Positions 8,963-16,993 of a DNA stretch of 64,000 nt are shown here, piece by piece; the stretch's first letter is position 1; every line of letters starts with the position of its first letter. Position numbers and translations under genes: made by a program. Source of the stretch: Leeuwenhoekiella aequorea (GTDB lineage Bacteria; Bacteroidota; Bacteroidia; Flavobacteriales; Flavobacteriaceae). The notes beneath the pieces are model-generated. The model saw only the letters and a program-made list of their open reading frames with translations. It had not been told where the DNA came from and did not search any database. The DNA lies in assembly GCF_004104375.1 (NCBI RefSeq), contig NZ_QOVM01000007.1, positions 124,001 through 188,000 on the forward strand, written 5' to 3'.

Positions 8963-9454
8963 CTAGGCCTTTTTCTTAATAGGAAGCCAGATTTCTTCTT
9001 CAGATTCTGGATTATTTGGACCGTAATAGGTATCACCAAGAAATTCAAAGTGTGCACGATCATCTATTTCATAGATAGAATTAGGTAGCCAAGTTGTATA
9101 AATGTAATTGAATGTTTTAGCAAATTGAGCTACCGTTCCTTTATGAACAAATACGGCATACGTTCCGGCTTCAATTAAAGTTTTTTGCATTTCATTAGGC
9201 ACTGAATCAAAACTACTAACCTCCACTGCTGCCCACCGCTCAAATTTTGTTTTAGGAGTAAACTTCTTTGCATCCAGATTTAGTGGATATTTCTGTAAAG
9301 AGTAAAAGTGGGTGCCTATTCTATTTGATATTTCTTTGTGTCGAGGCATAAATTTACTCCACAGAATCGAGGTGTCGTTATCTACTTGTGTAGTTGTTAA
9401 ACAAACTCCTATAATCTTACGTTCTTCTATCTTAGCAATCTTAGGTATTATCAT
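8963..9454 (-). CDS. GyrI-like small-molecule-binding domain protein
   Basis: 163 residues corresponding to a stand-alone AraC effector-binding (GyrI-like/SOUL-type) domain. It has the opening pattern KIAKIEERKIIGVCL, a central ERWAAVEVSSF and a C-terminal TTWLPNSIYEIDDRAHFEFLG. There is no DNA-binding helix. Members bind small hydrophobic ligands or gyrase; the ligand here is unknown. Its ATG overlaps the last base of the sterol-desaturase gene, so the two are translationally coupled. It could sense or carry a lipid product of the neighbour, which is inference from context only. Confidence 0.82.
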   Translation of the reverse strand: MIIPKIAKIEERKIIGVCLTTTQVDNDTSILWSKFMPRHKEISNRIGTHFYSLQKYPLNLDAKKFTPKTKFERWAAVEVSSFDSVPNEMQKTLIEAGTYAVFVHKGTVAQFAKTFNYIYTTWLPNSIYEIDDRAHFEFLGDTYYGPNNPESEEEIWLPIKKKA

Positions 9455-10401
9455 TATTCGGCTAATGTAAGATCTGTTAGACGAGCTTCTTCCCGTAGTA
9501 CTTTTCGCTGTTGTTTAATAGTTAATGTACTTCCATCGTGACTCCAACCCGGAGGACCAAAAATGTACATAAACTTATCGTAGAGCTTAGGAGACTTTTT
9601 TGTATCTAACCAAATATCTTTATACTCGTGAGTTAGAATAACTAAAGGATTGTATGAATTTGGAGCGTGAGTAACGCCGTATTCGATGTCGATATCTTCA
9701 TCAAACTCTTTAAAGGTTCCAAAAATACGATCGAAGGTATTTAAAAATCCGCCGTGATTTTTATCCATATACTCAAGATTTCTAGCGTGATGTACTTGAT
9801 GCATCGTATGTGTATTAAAAACTTTATCTATAATACCAAGTTTTGGAATATACTGAGAATGTAACTGAAATTGCCACAACGCCTCAATACCTAAACATAC
9901 AACAAGCATTTCTGGCGGAAATCCAATGGCTACGATCCATACATAAAAAAGAGGTTTGTAAAATATAGTAAACCAGCCATTACGCACGGCGGTCCCTAAA
10001 TTAAAATTATCTGAAGAATGATGCACTATATGTGCGGCCCAGAAAAACCGAACCATATGATTTTGTCTGTGAAACCAGTAATAAGAAAAATCATCTGCTA
10101 ACTGACATAGAATCCAAACATACCAAGCGTAACCAAAAGAGGTCCATCCCATAATATTAGTACGTACACCATCTATCTCAGGATTAAAAATATCGTAGAC
10201 CCAATTAAAAAGAAGAATTACAGTGATGGTTTTAACCAGCGGAGCAATAAGTGTAGAACCAATACCCATAACTAAACTTGCAGTAAGATCCTTCCATTGA
10301 TACAGTTCTTTTCTATCAGAATGTTTACTGTATGTTAGTTCAACAAGTATAAGTCCTAAAAAGCAGGGAACTCCGTAAATTAACGGGTTTGTAATATCCA
10401 T
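9454..10401 (-). CDS. Sterol desaturase/fatty acid hydroxylase family membrane protein
   Basis: 315 residues with several membrane segments. The di-iron histidine boxes of the family are intact: HRQNH, HIVHHS and HQVHHARN. Such enzymes hydroxylate or desaturate lipids using O2. The substrate is unknown; flavobacteria have many paralogues acting on hopanoids, sphingolipids, ornithine lipids or carotenoids. It is the first gene of a two-gene operon with the GyrI-like protein. A TATTTTTG element lies at 10418-10425 on the minus strand. Confidence 0.9.
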   Translation of the reverse strand: MDITNPLIYGVPCFLGLILVELTYSKHSDRKELYQWKDLTASLVMGIGSTLIAPLVKTITVILLFNWVYDIFNPEIDGVRTNIMGWTSFGYAWYVWILCQLADDFSYYWFHRQNHMVRFFWAAHIVHHSSDNFNLGTAVRNGWFTIFYKPLFYVWIVAIGFPPEMLVVCLGIEALWQFQLHSQYIPKLGIIDKVFNTHTMHQVHHARNLEYMDKNHGGFLNTFDRIFGTFKEFDEDIDIEYGVTHAPNSYNPLVILTHEYKDIWLDTKKSPKLYDKFMYIFGPPGWSHDGSTLTIKQQRKVLREEARLTDLTLAE

Positions 10402-10417
10402 AAGGTTGGTTTGATGT

Positions 10418-10425
10418 CAAAAATA
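10418..10425 (-). promoter_or_regulatory. Possible -7 element of the sterol-desaturase operon
   Basis: TATTTTTG on the minus strand, 17 bases before the ATG. No -33 TTG lies at the usual distance. Confidence 0.4.
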
Positions 10426-10491
10426 AAGTATGCAAGTCACAAATCACAGAGATTACATATAAAGGTCTAATATTTAATTAATTCGTAATAA

Positions 10492-11265
10492 TTAGCATTT
10501 TTTTGCCTCTTCCCAGAAAATATCCATCTCTCTTAATGTCATATCCATTAAGTCTTTATTATTCTCTTTGGCCTTTGCTTCTATATATTGAAAACGTTTA
10601 ATAAATTTTTTATTGGTTCGTTCGAGAGCGCTTTCGGCATCAATATTTAAAAAACGCGCATAATTAATCATCGAAAAAAGCACATCACCAAACTCGGCTT
10701 CCATTTTATCCTGATCTTTAGCATCTACCTCAACTTTAAATTCTGAAAGTTCTTCTTGCAATTTTTCAAAAACCTGTTGAGGCTCTTCCCAGTCAAAGCC
10801 TACACCGGCAACTTTATCCTGAATCCGTCCCGCCTTCACTACTGCTGGTAATGATCTGGGAACACCTTCAAGAACAGATTTCTTTCCTTCTTTAAGTTTT
10901 AGATTCTCCCAATTACGCTTTACATCTTCCTCATTCTCAACTTTCACATCTCCATAAATATGGGGATGTCGAGTAATTAATTTTTCGCAAATGCTATTAG
11001 CCACATCTGCTATATCAAAGTCACCGGTTTCACTTCCTATTTTTGCATAAAAAACAATATGCAATAACAAATCGCCAAGTTCATTTTTTACTTCGGTAAG
11101 ATCATTATCTAGAATTGCATCTCCTAATTCATAAGTCTCTTCTATAGTTAAATGACGTAGACTTTGTAATGTTTGTTTTTTGTCCCAAGGACATCCTTCC
11201 CGCAGTTCATTCATTATGGTTAGCAAACGATCTATTGCCTTTAACTGCTGTGCTCTGTCATTCAT
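10492..11265 (-). CDS. mazG: Nucleoside triphosphate pyrophosphohydrolase MazG
   Basis: 257 residues with two tandem MazG domains, as in the E. coli-type enzyme. The first (about 10-115) has REGCPWDKKQTLQSL and EETYELGDAI plus ELGDLLLHIVFYA. The second (about 165-250) has VGFDWEEPQQVFEKLQEELSE and EFGDVLFSMINYARF. The EExxE and ExxD metal-binding helices are intact. It hydrolyses (d)NTPs to NMP and PPi, cleaning aberrant nucleotides. It follows DUF5606 in a conserved flavobacterial order, but a terminator lies between them. Confidence 0.96.
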   Translation of the reverse strand: MNDRAQQLKAIDRLLTIMNELREGCPWDKKQTLQSLRHLTIEETYELGDAILDNDLTEVKNELGDLLLHIVFYAKIGSETGDFDIADVANSICEKLITRHPHIYGDVKVENEEDVKRNWENLKLKEGKKSVLEGVPRSLPAVVKAGRIQDKVAGVGFDWEEPQQVFEKLQEELSEFKVEVDAKDQDKMEAEFGDVLFSMINYARFLNIDAESALERTNKKFIKRFQYIEAKAKENNKDLMDMTLREMDIFWEEAKKC

Positions 11266-11285
11266 AGTAGATGCATATTTAAACT

Positions 11286-11320
11286 AAAAAACCACAATCT
11301 GAAATCTTCAAATTGTGGTT
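11286..11320 (-). terminator. Terminator between DUF5606 gene and mazG
   Basis: On the minus strand AACCACAAT pairs with ATTGTGGTT around a loop, followed by a T-run. It sits inside what otherwise looks like one operon, so mazG may depend on read-through or on its own promoter. Confidence 0.8.
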
Positions 11321-11341
11321 AAATTATAAAAAGTAATTAAT

Positions 11342-11890
11342 TTATTTCTTTCGGGCTGCAGTACTTTTTGCACTAGCACCTTTTTTTGCAGTAGAAGATT
11401 TTGCTACTTTACTCTGCGGGTTAGCAGATTTTACTGTTTTAGGTTCAGCTTTTACTGCAGCTTTAGGTTTTGAATCTTCGGTTGAATCTATAGAATTCTC
11501 AGTCTCTTTTTCACCCAGAAGATCATTCTGTTGTAATAAATTATACCACTGAATAACTTTTTTAATGTCGCTAGGGTAAACGCGATCTTCATCAAAATTA
11601 GGAAGAATTTCAAAAAAATAAGCTTCTAACTCGTCTTTAGATGATTTATGGTCGATGGCTTTACCTCCATTTTCTTTAGCTGATATTTTAGCAAAAACTT
11701 CACGTAATGGAGATTCTCCATCTAATGTATAAATAGATATTTCCGAAAGTACACTTACATTATGTCTTAGACCTACCGGCATTTTCTTACCATCGGCAAG
11801 TGATTCTGCAATAAAACCAGAACGTGTTTGCGCACGTAAATGATATAATCCAGGCTTACCTGAAATGGAAACTATTTTATCTAAACTCAT
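11342..11890 (-). CDS. DUF5606 domain-containing protein
   Basis: 182 residues. The N-terminal DUF5606 domain (about 1-130) opens MSLDKIVSISGKPGLYHL and has a conserved DEDRVYPSDIKKVIQWYN near residue 100. The tail (about 130-182) is rich in Lys, Ala, Ser and Thr, probably disordered and able to bind nucleic acid or ribosomes. The domain is restricted to Bacteroidota and has no known function. The neighbours (ruvX, def, mazG) suggest a housekeeping role. A small GC hairpin (CCGC-GAGA-GCGG) lies in its leader near 11909-11920. Confidence 0.9.
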   Translation of the reverse strand: MSLDKIVSISGKPGLYHLRAQTRSGFIAESLADGKKMPVGLRHNVSVLSEISIYTLDGESPLREVFAKISAKENGGKAIDHKSSKDELEAYFFEILPNFDEDRVYPSDIKKVIQWYNLLQQNDLLGEKETENSIDSTEDSKPKAAVKAEPKTVKSANPQSKVAKSSTAKKGASAKSTAARKK

Positions 11891-12006
11891 ATTATATTTT
11901 TATCCGCGAGAGCGGGTTTAATTTCTAAAATTATATTCTCTAAAAGGGTGGCAAATATCTAGGCTCTTTTTGAATTTTCAAAATTTATTAAAAGCCCAAA
12001 TTTAAT

Positions 12007-12594
12007 TTAACGCATTTTCTTATCTGGAAAACGCATTCGGTAATCTGCATTTGTTTTTCCTTTACTTATACCGGCTAATTTGTTTTTAATAATACGCTTT
12101 TTTAAGCTACTTAATTTATCGGTAAATAAAATGCCTTCAATATGATCATATTCGTGTTGAATAACACGTGCCAGCAAACCATCAAATTCTTCAATATGCT
12201 CATTAAACTCCAGATCTTGGTATTTAATTTTGATATTAGGACATCTAAAAACATCTTCATTAACACCGGGAATACTAAGACAACCTTCGTTAAAAGCCCA
12301 TTCATCACCAGTTTCTTCTAGTATTTCTGGATTTATAAATGCTTTTTTAAATGTTTTTAAACGTGTTTGCTCCTCTTCAGATAAATCTTCATCATCGGCA
12401 AATGGCGTTGCATCTACCACAAATAAACGAATAGCTTTTCCTATTTGAGGTGCAGCAAGGCCTACTCCACTTGCTCCATACATCGTATCAAACATATTAG
12501 CTACAAGCTTGTCTAATTCAGGAAAATCCTTAGCAATAGGCGCAGCCTTTTTTCTTAAAACAGGGTCGCCATAGGCAACTATAGGTAAAATCAT
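12007..12594 (-). CDS. def: Peptide deformylase
   Basis: 195 residues. It removes formyl groups from nascent protein N-termini. The three metal-binding motifs are intact: GVGLAAPQIG, EGCLSIP (Cys ligand) and QHEYDHIEG (two His ligands and catalytic Glu). An insertion of acidic residues (PFADDEDLSEEEQ) after motif 1 is usual in Bacteroidota. It lies between ruvX and the DUF5606 gene on the same strand. Confidence 0.98.
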   Translation of the reverse strand: MILPIVAYGDPVLRKKAAPIAKDFPELDKLVANMFDTMYGASGVGLAAPQIGKAIRLFVVDATPFADDEDLSEEEQTRLKTFKKAFINPEILEETGDEWAFNEGCLSIPGVNEDVFRCPNIKIKYQDLEFNEHIEEFDGLLARVIQHEYDHIEGILFTDKLSSLKKRIIKNKLAGISKGKTNADYRMRFPDKKMR

Positions 12595-12638
12595 TAGTCT
12601 TTAATTACTTTATTATTCAGTTTTACTTTCTAGCAATC

Positions 12639-13046
12639 TTATAAATTATATAGGTAGGATTGTAGAATTATTGTAGCACTTATTTCATCTAAAAGTGCCT
12701 TATTTTGTCTTTTCTTCTTCTTTACACCACCGGCAATTAATGATTGGGCAGCCATCTTAGAAGTAAATCGTTCATCTACACGTTCTATACGCACAGTAGT
12801 AATTTTCTCTAAATTTTCTCGAAATTTACTAATAGCCACCTCCACCTCAGAGGCACTGTTATTCATACGTTTAGGCTCTCCTAATAGTATAAGTTCAACT
12901 TGTTCTTTTGCCAGATACTCTTTTAAAAAGCTAAGCAAATTTTGAGTATCTACGGTTGTTAATCCAGATGCGATGAGTTGCAACTCATCAGTTACCGCTA
13001 TACCTGTACGCTTTGTACCATAATCTAACGCAAGAATACGAGCCAT
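12639..13046 (-). CDS. ruvX: Holliday junction resolvase-like RuvX (YqgF)
   Basis: 135 residues from the ATG at 13046. It has the RNase H-like core with the first Asp in LALDYGTKRTGIAV, the central LGEPKRMNNSAS and the last Asp in ALLDEISA, plus the conserved ERVDERFTS. The family processes the 5' end of 16S rRNA and/or Holliday junctions. An in-frame TTG at 13061 would add five residues, but that TTG is the last part of a TATTTTTG -7 promoter element, so the ATG is the real start. It heads the ruvX-def-DUF5606 operon. Confidence 0.95.
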   Translation of the reverse strand: MARILALDYGTKRTGIAVTDELQLIASGLTTVDTQNLLSFLKEYLAKEQVELILLGEPKRMNNSASEVEVAISKFRENLEKITTVRIERVDERFTSKMAAQSLIAGGVKKKKRQNKALLDEISATIILQSYLYNL

Positions 13047-13058
13047 AATATTTTTTGG

Positions 13059-13066
13059 CAAAAATA
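13059..13066 (-). promoter_or_regulatory. -7 element of ruvX operon
   Basis: TATTTTTG on the minus strand, 12 bases before the ruvX ATG, matching TAnnTTTG. There is no well-spaced -33 TTG. Confidence 0.5.
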
Positions 13067-13092
13067 AGGCTTTAAAACTTATAGCGGGTATC

Positions 13093-13124
13093 TTGGTTTT
13101 TTTATTGTGCCTAAACTATCTTTA
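13093..13124 (+). promoter_or_regulatory. Probable promoter of dapD
   Basis: TTG (13093-13095), a 21-base spacer and TATCTTTA (13117-13124), one mismatch from consensus. The predicted transcription start falls just before or at a 17-base palindrome. Confidence 0.55.
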
Positions 13125-13130
13125 GCCTCT

Positions 13131-13147
13131 AAATCTTTTAAAGATTT
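13131..13147 (+). repeat. 17-bp palindrome in the dapD leader
   Basis: AAATCTTT-T-AAAGATTT: perfect 8-base arms around one central base, immediately after the probable dapD promoter. It may be an operator. The one-base centre makes an RNA hairpin less likely. Confidence 0.6.
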
Positions 13148-13177
13148 ATTTATTTAAATAACCGGAAATCTTATTAA

Positions 13178-13993
13178 ATGAAACAAGTACAAAATGTAAT
13201 TGAAGCTGCTTGGGATGATCGATCTCTTTTAACTGAGAAAGTTACTCAAGATGCAATACGTGAAATAATTGAACTTCTAGATAACGGAACATTGCGGGTT
13301 GCAGAACCAGATGGTGACGACTGGAAAATTAATGAATGGGTTAAAAAGGCAGTTGTACTTTACTTCCCTATTCAAAAAATGGAAAAGCTTAAAGTGGGAA
13401 TTTTTGAATACCACGACAAAATGCCACTTAAAAAAGGGTATCAAGACAAAGGAATACGCGTTGTACCTAACGCTGTTGCACGCCACGGAGCTTACATATC
13501 TAAAGGTGTAATATTAATGCCTAGTTATGTAAACATTGGAGCGTATGTTGATGAAGGCACTATGGTAGACACCTGGGCAACAGTAGGTAGTTGTGCACAA
13601 ATAGGTAAAAACGTTCACTTGAGTGGTGGTGTAGGTATTGGTGGCGTTTTAGAACCTTTACAAGCCGCTCCGGTAATAATTGAAGATGATGCTTTTATAG
13701 GTTCTCGCTGTATTGTTGTTGAAGGAGTACGTGTAGGTAAAGAAGCTGTTTTAGGTGCTAATGTAGTTCTTACAGCATCAACAAAAATTATAGATGTTAC
13801 CGGCGACAAGCCTCTAGAAACTAAAGGTTATGTTCCTCCTAGATCTGTTGTAATTCCTGGTAGTTATACTAAGAAATTTGCTGCAGGAGAATACAATGTT
13901 CCTTGCGCACTTATTATAGGTACTCGTAAAGAAAGTACAAATAAGAAGACATCTTTAAATGATGCTCTTCGCGAATATGACGTTGCAGTATAA
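13178..13993 (+). CDS. dapD: 2,3,4,5-tetrahydropyridine-2,6-dicarboxylate N-succinyltransferase
   Basis: 271 residues, the usual length. It succinylates tetrahydrodipicolinate in the lysine/meso-diaminopimelate pathway, which also feeds peptidoglycan. It has an N-terminal helical domain, a left-handed hexapeptide-repeat beta helix from about residue 100 (MPSYVNIGAYVDEGTMVDTW, GGVGIGGVLEPLQAAPVIIE), and a C-terminal segment with KKTSLNDALREY. It is a monocistronic gene divergent from ruvX, with an upstream palindrome that may control it. Confidence 0.97.
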   Translation: MKQVQNVIEAAWDDRSLLTEKVTQDAIREIIELLDNGTLRVAEPDGDDWKINEWVKKAVVLYFPIQKMEKLKVGIFEYHDKMPLKKGYQDKGIRVVPNAVARHGAYISKGVILMPSYVNIGAYVDEGTMVDTWATVGSCAQIGKNVHLSGGVGIGGVLEPLQAAPVIIEDDAFIGSRCIVVEGVRVGKEAVLGANVVLTASTKIIDVTGDKPLETKGYVPPRSVVIPGSYTKKFAAGEYNVPCALIIGTRKESTNKKTSLNDALREYDVAV

Positions 13994-14062
13994 TTAGGCA
14001 ATAATAGAATAGATATCAGGATTTAAATTTAACGAATCCGCCTTTTTTGATTTTAAGTTTTA

Positions 14063-15124
14063 ATGAAAATACTAATCATAAAGAACAAACGGATTGGAGA
14101 TGTTCTTGTAGCTTCTATAGTTGCAAATAATCTTAAAAAAATCTACCCTGATTCTCATATTACTTTTCTATGTTATGATTATGCAGCGCCCGTTTTGCTG
14201 CATAATCCTAATGTAGATCGTGTTTGGCAAATAAATGACCAAGAGTTAAAGCAGGGATTAAATTTATTTAAGCTCGCTAAAGAATTGCGTGCAGAAAAAT
14301 TTGATCTTATTATAGACCTGTATACTAAGCTTCAAAGTCAGATTATATCTGTTTTGAGCAGTTCAAAAAAACGAATTGGTTTTGATAAACGTGTTATTCC
14401 GTTTGCTTACACACACAAGATTCCAATCTTAAAAAATAGAATTTCAGACTACGGAAAAGCTATAGACGACCGCCTTAATGTTTTGAGATTTCTCAATTCT
14501 AATGTCCCTCTAGATCCCCATCCTAAATTATATATTTCTCATAATGAACAAACTACCATAGAAAGTTTGCTCAAGGATAAAGGCTTTGTAATAGACAAAC
14601 CTAGCGTAATGATAGGTGTTCTGGGAAGTGATCCCACAAAATCGCTACCCCTCGCCTATGTAGCAGAAATTATAGACTACATTAGTACACATTATGATGT
14701 GCAAATTTTACTGAATTATATTCCCGAACAACGACCTCTGGTAGATAAGTTACTAGCTCTTGTTAAAGATAAATCTCAAGTGTTACCTGAGATAATGGGA
14801 AAAAATATACGGGAATACATATTGATTATGAACAATGTAGACGTATTAATCGCAAATGAAGGAGGCGCCGTACACATAGCTAAGGCACTATACAAACCTA
14901 CTTTTACAATATATTCTCCCTATGTAAATAAAGAGCATTGGGCTACATTTGAAAATGATCATAAAAACGAATCACTCCACTTAAAAGAACTCAAGCCAGA
15001 ACTATTTAGTGATATATCATCTAAAGAAATAAAAAAACAGACTAGCGAATTATACAATCAATTTAAACCTGAAAAAATAATACCACGTCTAGCTTCTTTC
15101 TTAGATAAAAACCTTATTTCTTGA
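14063..15124 (+). CDS. Glycosyltransferase family 9 (heptosyltransferase-like)
   Basis: 353 residues. The N-terminal Rossmann domain opens MKILIIKNKRIGDVLVASIVANNLKKIYP, the GT9 pattern. The C-terminal domain has the donor-binding IGVLGSDPTKSLPLAYVAEII and ANEGGAVHIAKAL. GT9 enzymes add heptose or related sugars to the lipopolysaccharide core at the inner membrane. Neighbouring genes encode other glycosyltransferases and a Kdo-kinase-like protein, supporting a core-LPS role. Its end overlaps the next, convergent gene by 11 bases. Confidence 0.92.
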   Translation: MKILIIKNKRIGDVLVASIVANNLKKIYPDSHITFLCYDYAAPVLLHNPNVDRVWQINDQELKQGLNLFKLAKELRAEKFDLIIDLYTKLQSQIISVLSSSKKRIGFDKRVIPFAYTHKIPILKNRISDYGKAIDDRLNVLRFLNSNVPLDPHPKLYISHNEQTTIESLLKDKGFVIDKPSVMIGVLGSDPTKSLPLAYVAEIIDYISTHYDVQILLNYIPEQRPLVDKLLALVKDKSQVLPEIMGKNIREYILIMNNVDVLIANEGGAVHIAKALYKPTFTIYSPYVNKEHWATFENDHKNESLHLKELKPELFSDISSKEIKKQTSELYNQFKPEKIIPRLASFLDKNLIS

Positions 15125-15935
15125 CAATGCCATAAGGTGTGAAAATGCTTTTATCAGATTTTGTAGCATCACGTATTGCTCTGTTTTTAGATATTGATTC
15201 TTGATTCTTGTACCCTCTTGGATGATCCAGGTGTAAGCAAATTGCACTATAGCGTATTTGTTTTCCTTTTATACCAAGATTAACGAGTCGCTCTCCTAAT
15301 TCGCGATCCTGTCCTCCATACTGCATACGCTCATCAAATCCATTTACTGCGAGAATATCTTTTTTCCAGCCAGAAGCATTGTGGCCATTCCAGGTAGGTT
15401 TTGTAGGAGTTATAAAATTTAAAAATTTCTCTTGTAGCGCACCGGAGTCAATTTTGTTATTCTTAAAAGATTTTGGCATACCTCGCTCCAACAGCCATTT
15501 AACATCAAAGCAGTTTTCTTGCTCTATATCCTTATTGCTAATTGCTTTTGAAGTAGAAAGCGGAAGCATATGGTAACCACCACTTAAAAAATAACCTGTT
15601 TCTTTATATTTAACATGTTGTTCCACAAAGTCTTTCCGCGGAATACAGTCTCCATCTGTCATTATCACATAATCACTAGTACATGCCAGAAGTGCTTTGT
15701 TTAAAATTTCAGATTTCTGAAATCCGTTATCTTTATGCCAAACGTGAATAATAGCAATATCAGTTTTTAATTTAAACGCATCAATAAAGTCTTTTGTTTC
15801 AGATTTTGAACCATCATCGGCTATAATAATTTCGAAGTCTCGGTAGGTTTGCATTGTAAATCCTACAAGTGTCTTTTCGAGCCAATCGATAGCATTATAG
15901 GTACTTATGATTACTGAATTTGCAGGCTGCTTCAT
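15114..15935 (-). CDS. Glycosyltransferase family 2
   Basis: 273 residues from the ATG at 15935. The GT-A fold begins at once (SVIISTYNAIDWLEKTLVGF), with IIADDGS, a metal-binding VIMTDGDCIPRKDF (DGD in place of DxD) and a C-terminal galactosyltransferase-like NGFDERMQYGGQDRELGERL. Its likely role is adding a sugar to LPS core or O-antigen. A TTG at 15989 would add 18 residues but lies upstream of a plausible promoter region, so I prefer 15935. It overlaps the GT9 gene tail to tail by 11 bases and is divergent from the next glycosyltransferase. Confidence 0.9.
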   Translation of the reverse strand: MKQPANSVIISTYNAIDWLEKTLVGFTMQTYRDFEIIIADDGSKSETKDFIDAFKLKTDIAIIHVWHKDNGFQKSEILNKALLACTSDYVIMTDGDCIPRKDFVEQHVKYKETGYFLSGGYHMLPLSTSKAISNKDIEQENCFDVKWLLERGMPKSFKNNKIDSGALQEKFLNFITPTKPTWNGHNASGWKKDILAVNGFDERMQYGGQDRELGERLVNLGIKGKQIRYSAICLHLDHPRGYKNQESISKNRAIRDATKSDKSIFTPYGIVKK

Positions 15936-15962
15936 CGATGAAAAAATTTCTGTAAAATTAGT

Positions 15963-15970
15963 TATTTTTG
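15963..15970 (+). promoter_or_regulatory. Possible -7 element of the glycosyltransferase at 15992
   Basis: TATTTTTG matches TAnnTTTG and lies 21 bases before the TTG start. On the opposite strand a one-mismatch element (CAATTTTG, 15987-15994) could serve the divergent gene, so the two promoters would interleave. Confidence 0.4.
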
Positions 15971-15991
15971 CCCTACTAACATCTCTCAAAA

Positions 15992-16993
15992 TTGACGCAT
16001 ACTCCTATTACCGTTATAATTCCTACCTACAACGAGGAACATTTCATTAAGCAAGCCCTACAAGCTGCGAGTTTTGCAGATGAGTGCATCGTTATCGATT
16101 CGTATAGTACAGACCATACTTTAGAAATCGCTAAAGATTTTAATTGTAAAATCTTAGAACGAAAATTTGATGACTTTTCAAGCCAAAAGAACTTTGCCAT
16201 TAAAGAGGCTAAAAATAATTGGGTTTTTATTCTTGATGCAGACGAATACCTATTACCCAAACTGCAAAAACAAATTATAAATGCCGTTTCTTCAAATCAG
16301 CATAAAGCTTATCGAATACTACGTCGTAATTATTTTATAAATCGATTTTTAAAAAATGGTAGTAATGGTCGGGATTCAGCTATACGTCTTATTCATAAAA
16401 ATTACTGTCATTATGAAGGTCTCGTTCATGAACGCATGATTGTAAATGGCTCTATAGGTTTACTACCAGCATTTATGTATCATTATACGTACAGCAATCT
16501 TCGTACTTTCTTAAGCAAAAAAAATAAATACTCTTCTTTTCAAGCACATCAGAAACACAATAAAAATTCAAAAACCTCCTACCTACATTTGCTCATAAAA
16601 CCATCAGGGAGATTTTGGGGTGAATATATTCTTAAATGCGGTTTTCTAGATGGAATAGCAGGATTAACCAGTACTCGTATGAACAGTTATGGCGTCCTAA
16701 GCAGATATGTAAAACTTCGTAATCTCAATACTAAGACTAAAGAGGAACGGCTTCAAAATTATGATAGCTTTAGCTTGTCTTTAAACACTTATGCGCACTC
16801 ACACCCTATTAAAAAACCAATGTTAGGTTACTTTAGCTTTTTGTTATTGCCTAAACTAACTTTTATAAAGTATTATCTATTGAAGGGAAATGCCTTAAAA
16901 GGAAAAGATGGCTATGCGCTAAGTTATCTTTATAGCTTTCAAAAGTTTCAACAATTAGTTTATGGATGGCTAGAAAAACGTGGTCTCGACTAA
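15992..16993 (+). CDS. Glycosyltransferase family 2 (WaaE/KdtX-like)
   Basis: 333 residues. It starts with TTG, chosen because the GT-A core (ITVIIPTYNEEHFIKQAL) begins immediately and nothing upstream is better. The motifs DECIVIDSYSTDHTLEIA and WVFILDADEYL, then IRLIHK and YEGLVHERM, match the WaaE/KdtX group that adds glucose or similar sugars to the LPS inner core. The C-terminal third is basic and membrane-associated in character. Its 3' end overlaps the convergent kinase-like gene by 4 bases. Confidence 0.9.
   Translation: MTHTPITVIIPTYNEEHFIKQALQAASFADECIVIDSYSTDHTLEIAKDFNCKILERKFDDFSSQKNFAIKEAKNNWVFILDADEYLLPKLQKQIINAVSSNQHKAYRILRRNYFINRFLKNGSNGRDSAIRLIHKNYCHYEGLVHERMIVNGSIGLLPAFMYHYTYSNLRTFLSKKNKYSSFQAHQKHNKNSKTSYLHLLIKPSGRFWGEYILKCGFLDGIAGLTSTRMNSYGVLSRYVKLRNLNTKTKEERLQNYDSFSLSLNTYAHSHPIKKPMLGYFSFLLLPKLTFIKYYLLKGNALKGKDGYALSYLYSFQKFQQLVYGWLEKRGLD

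Noticed and set aside
13047-13061. Upstream TTG start for ruvX adding five residues
   Set aside because: The TTG is part of a TATTTTTG -7 element, so it would lie before the transcription start; the ATG at 13046 fits the family start.
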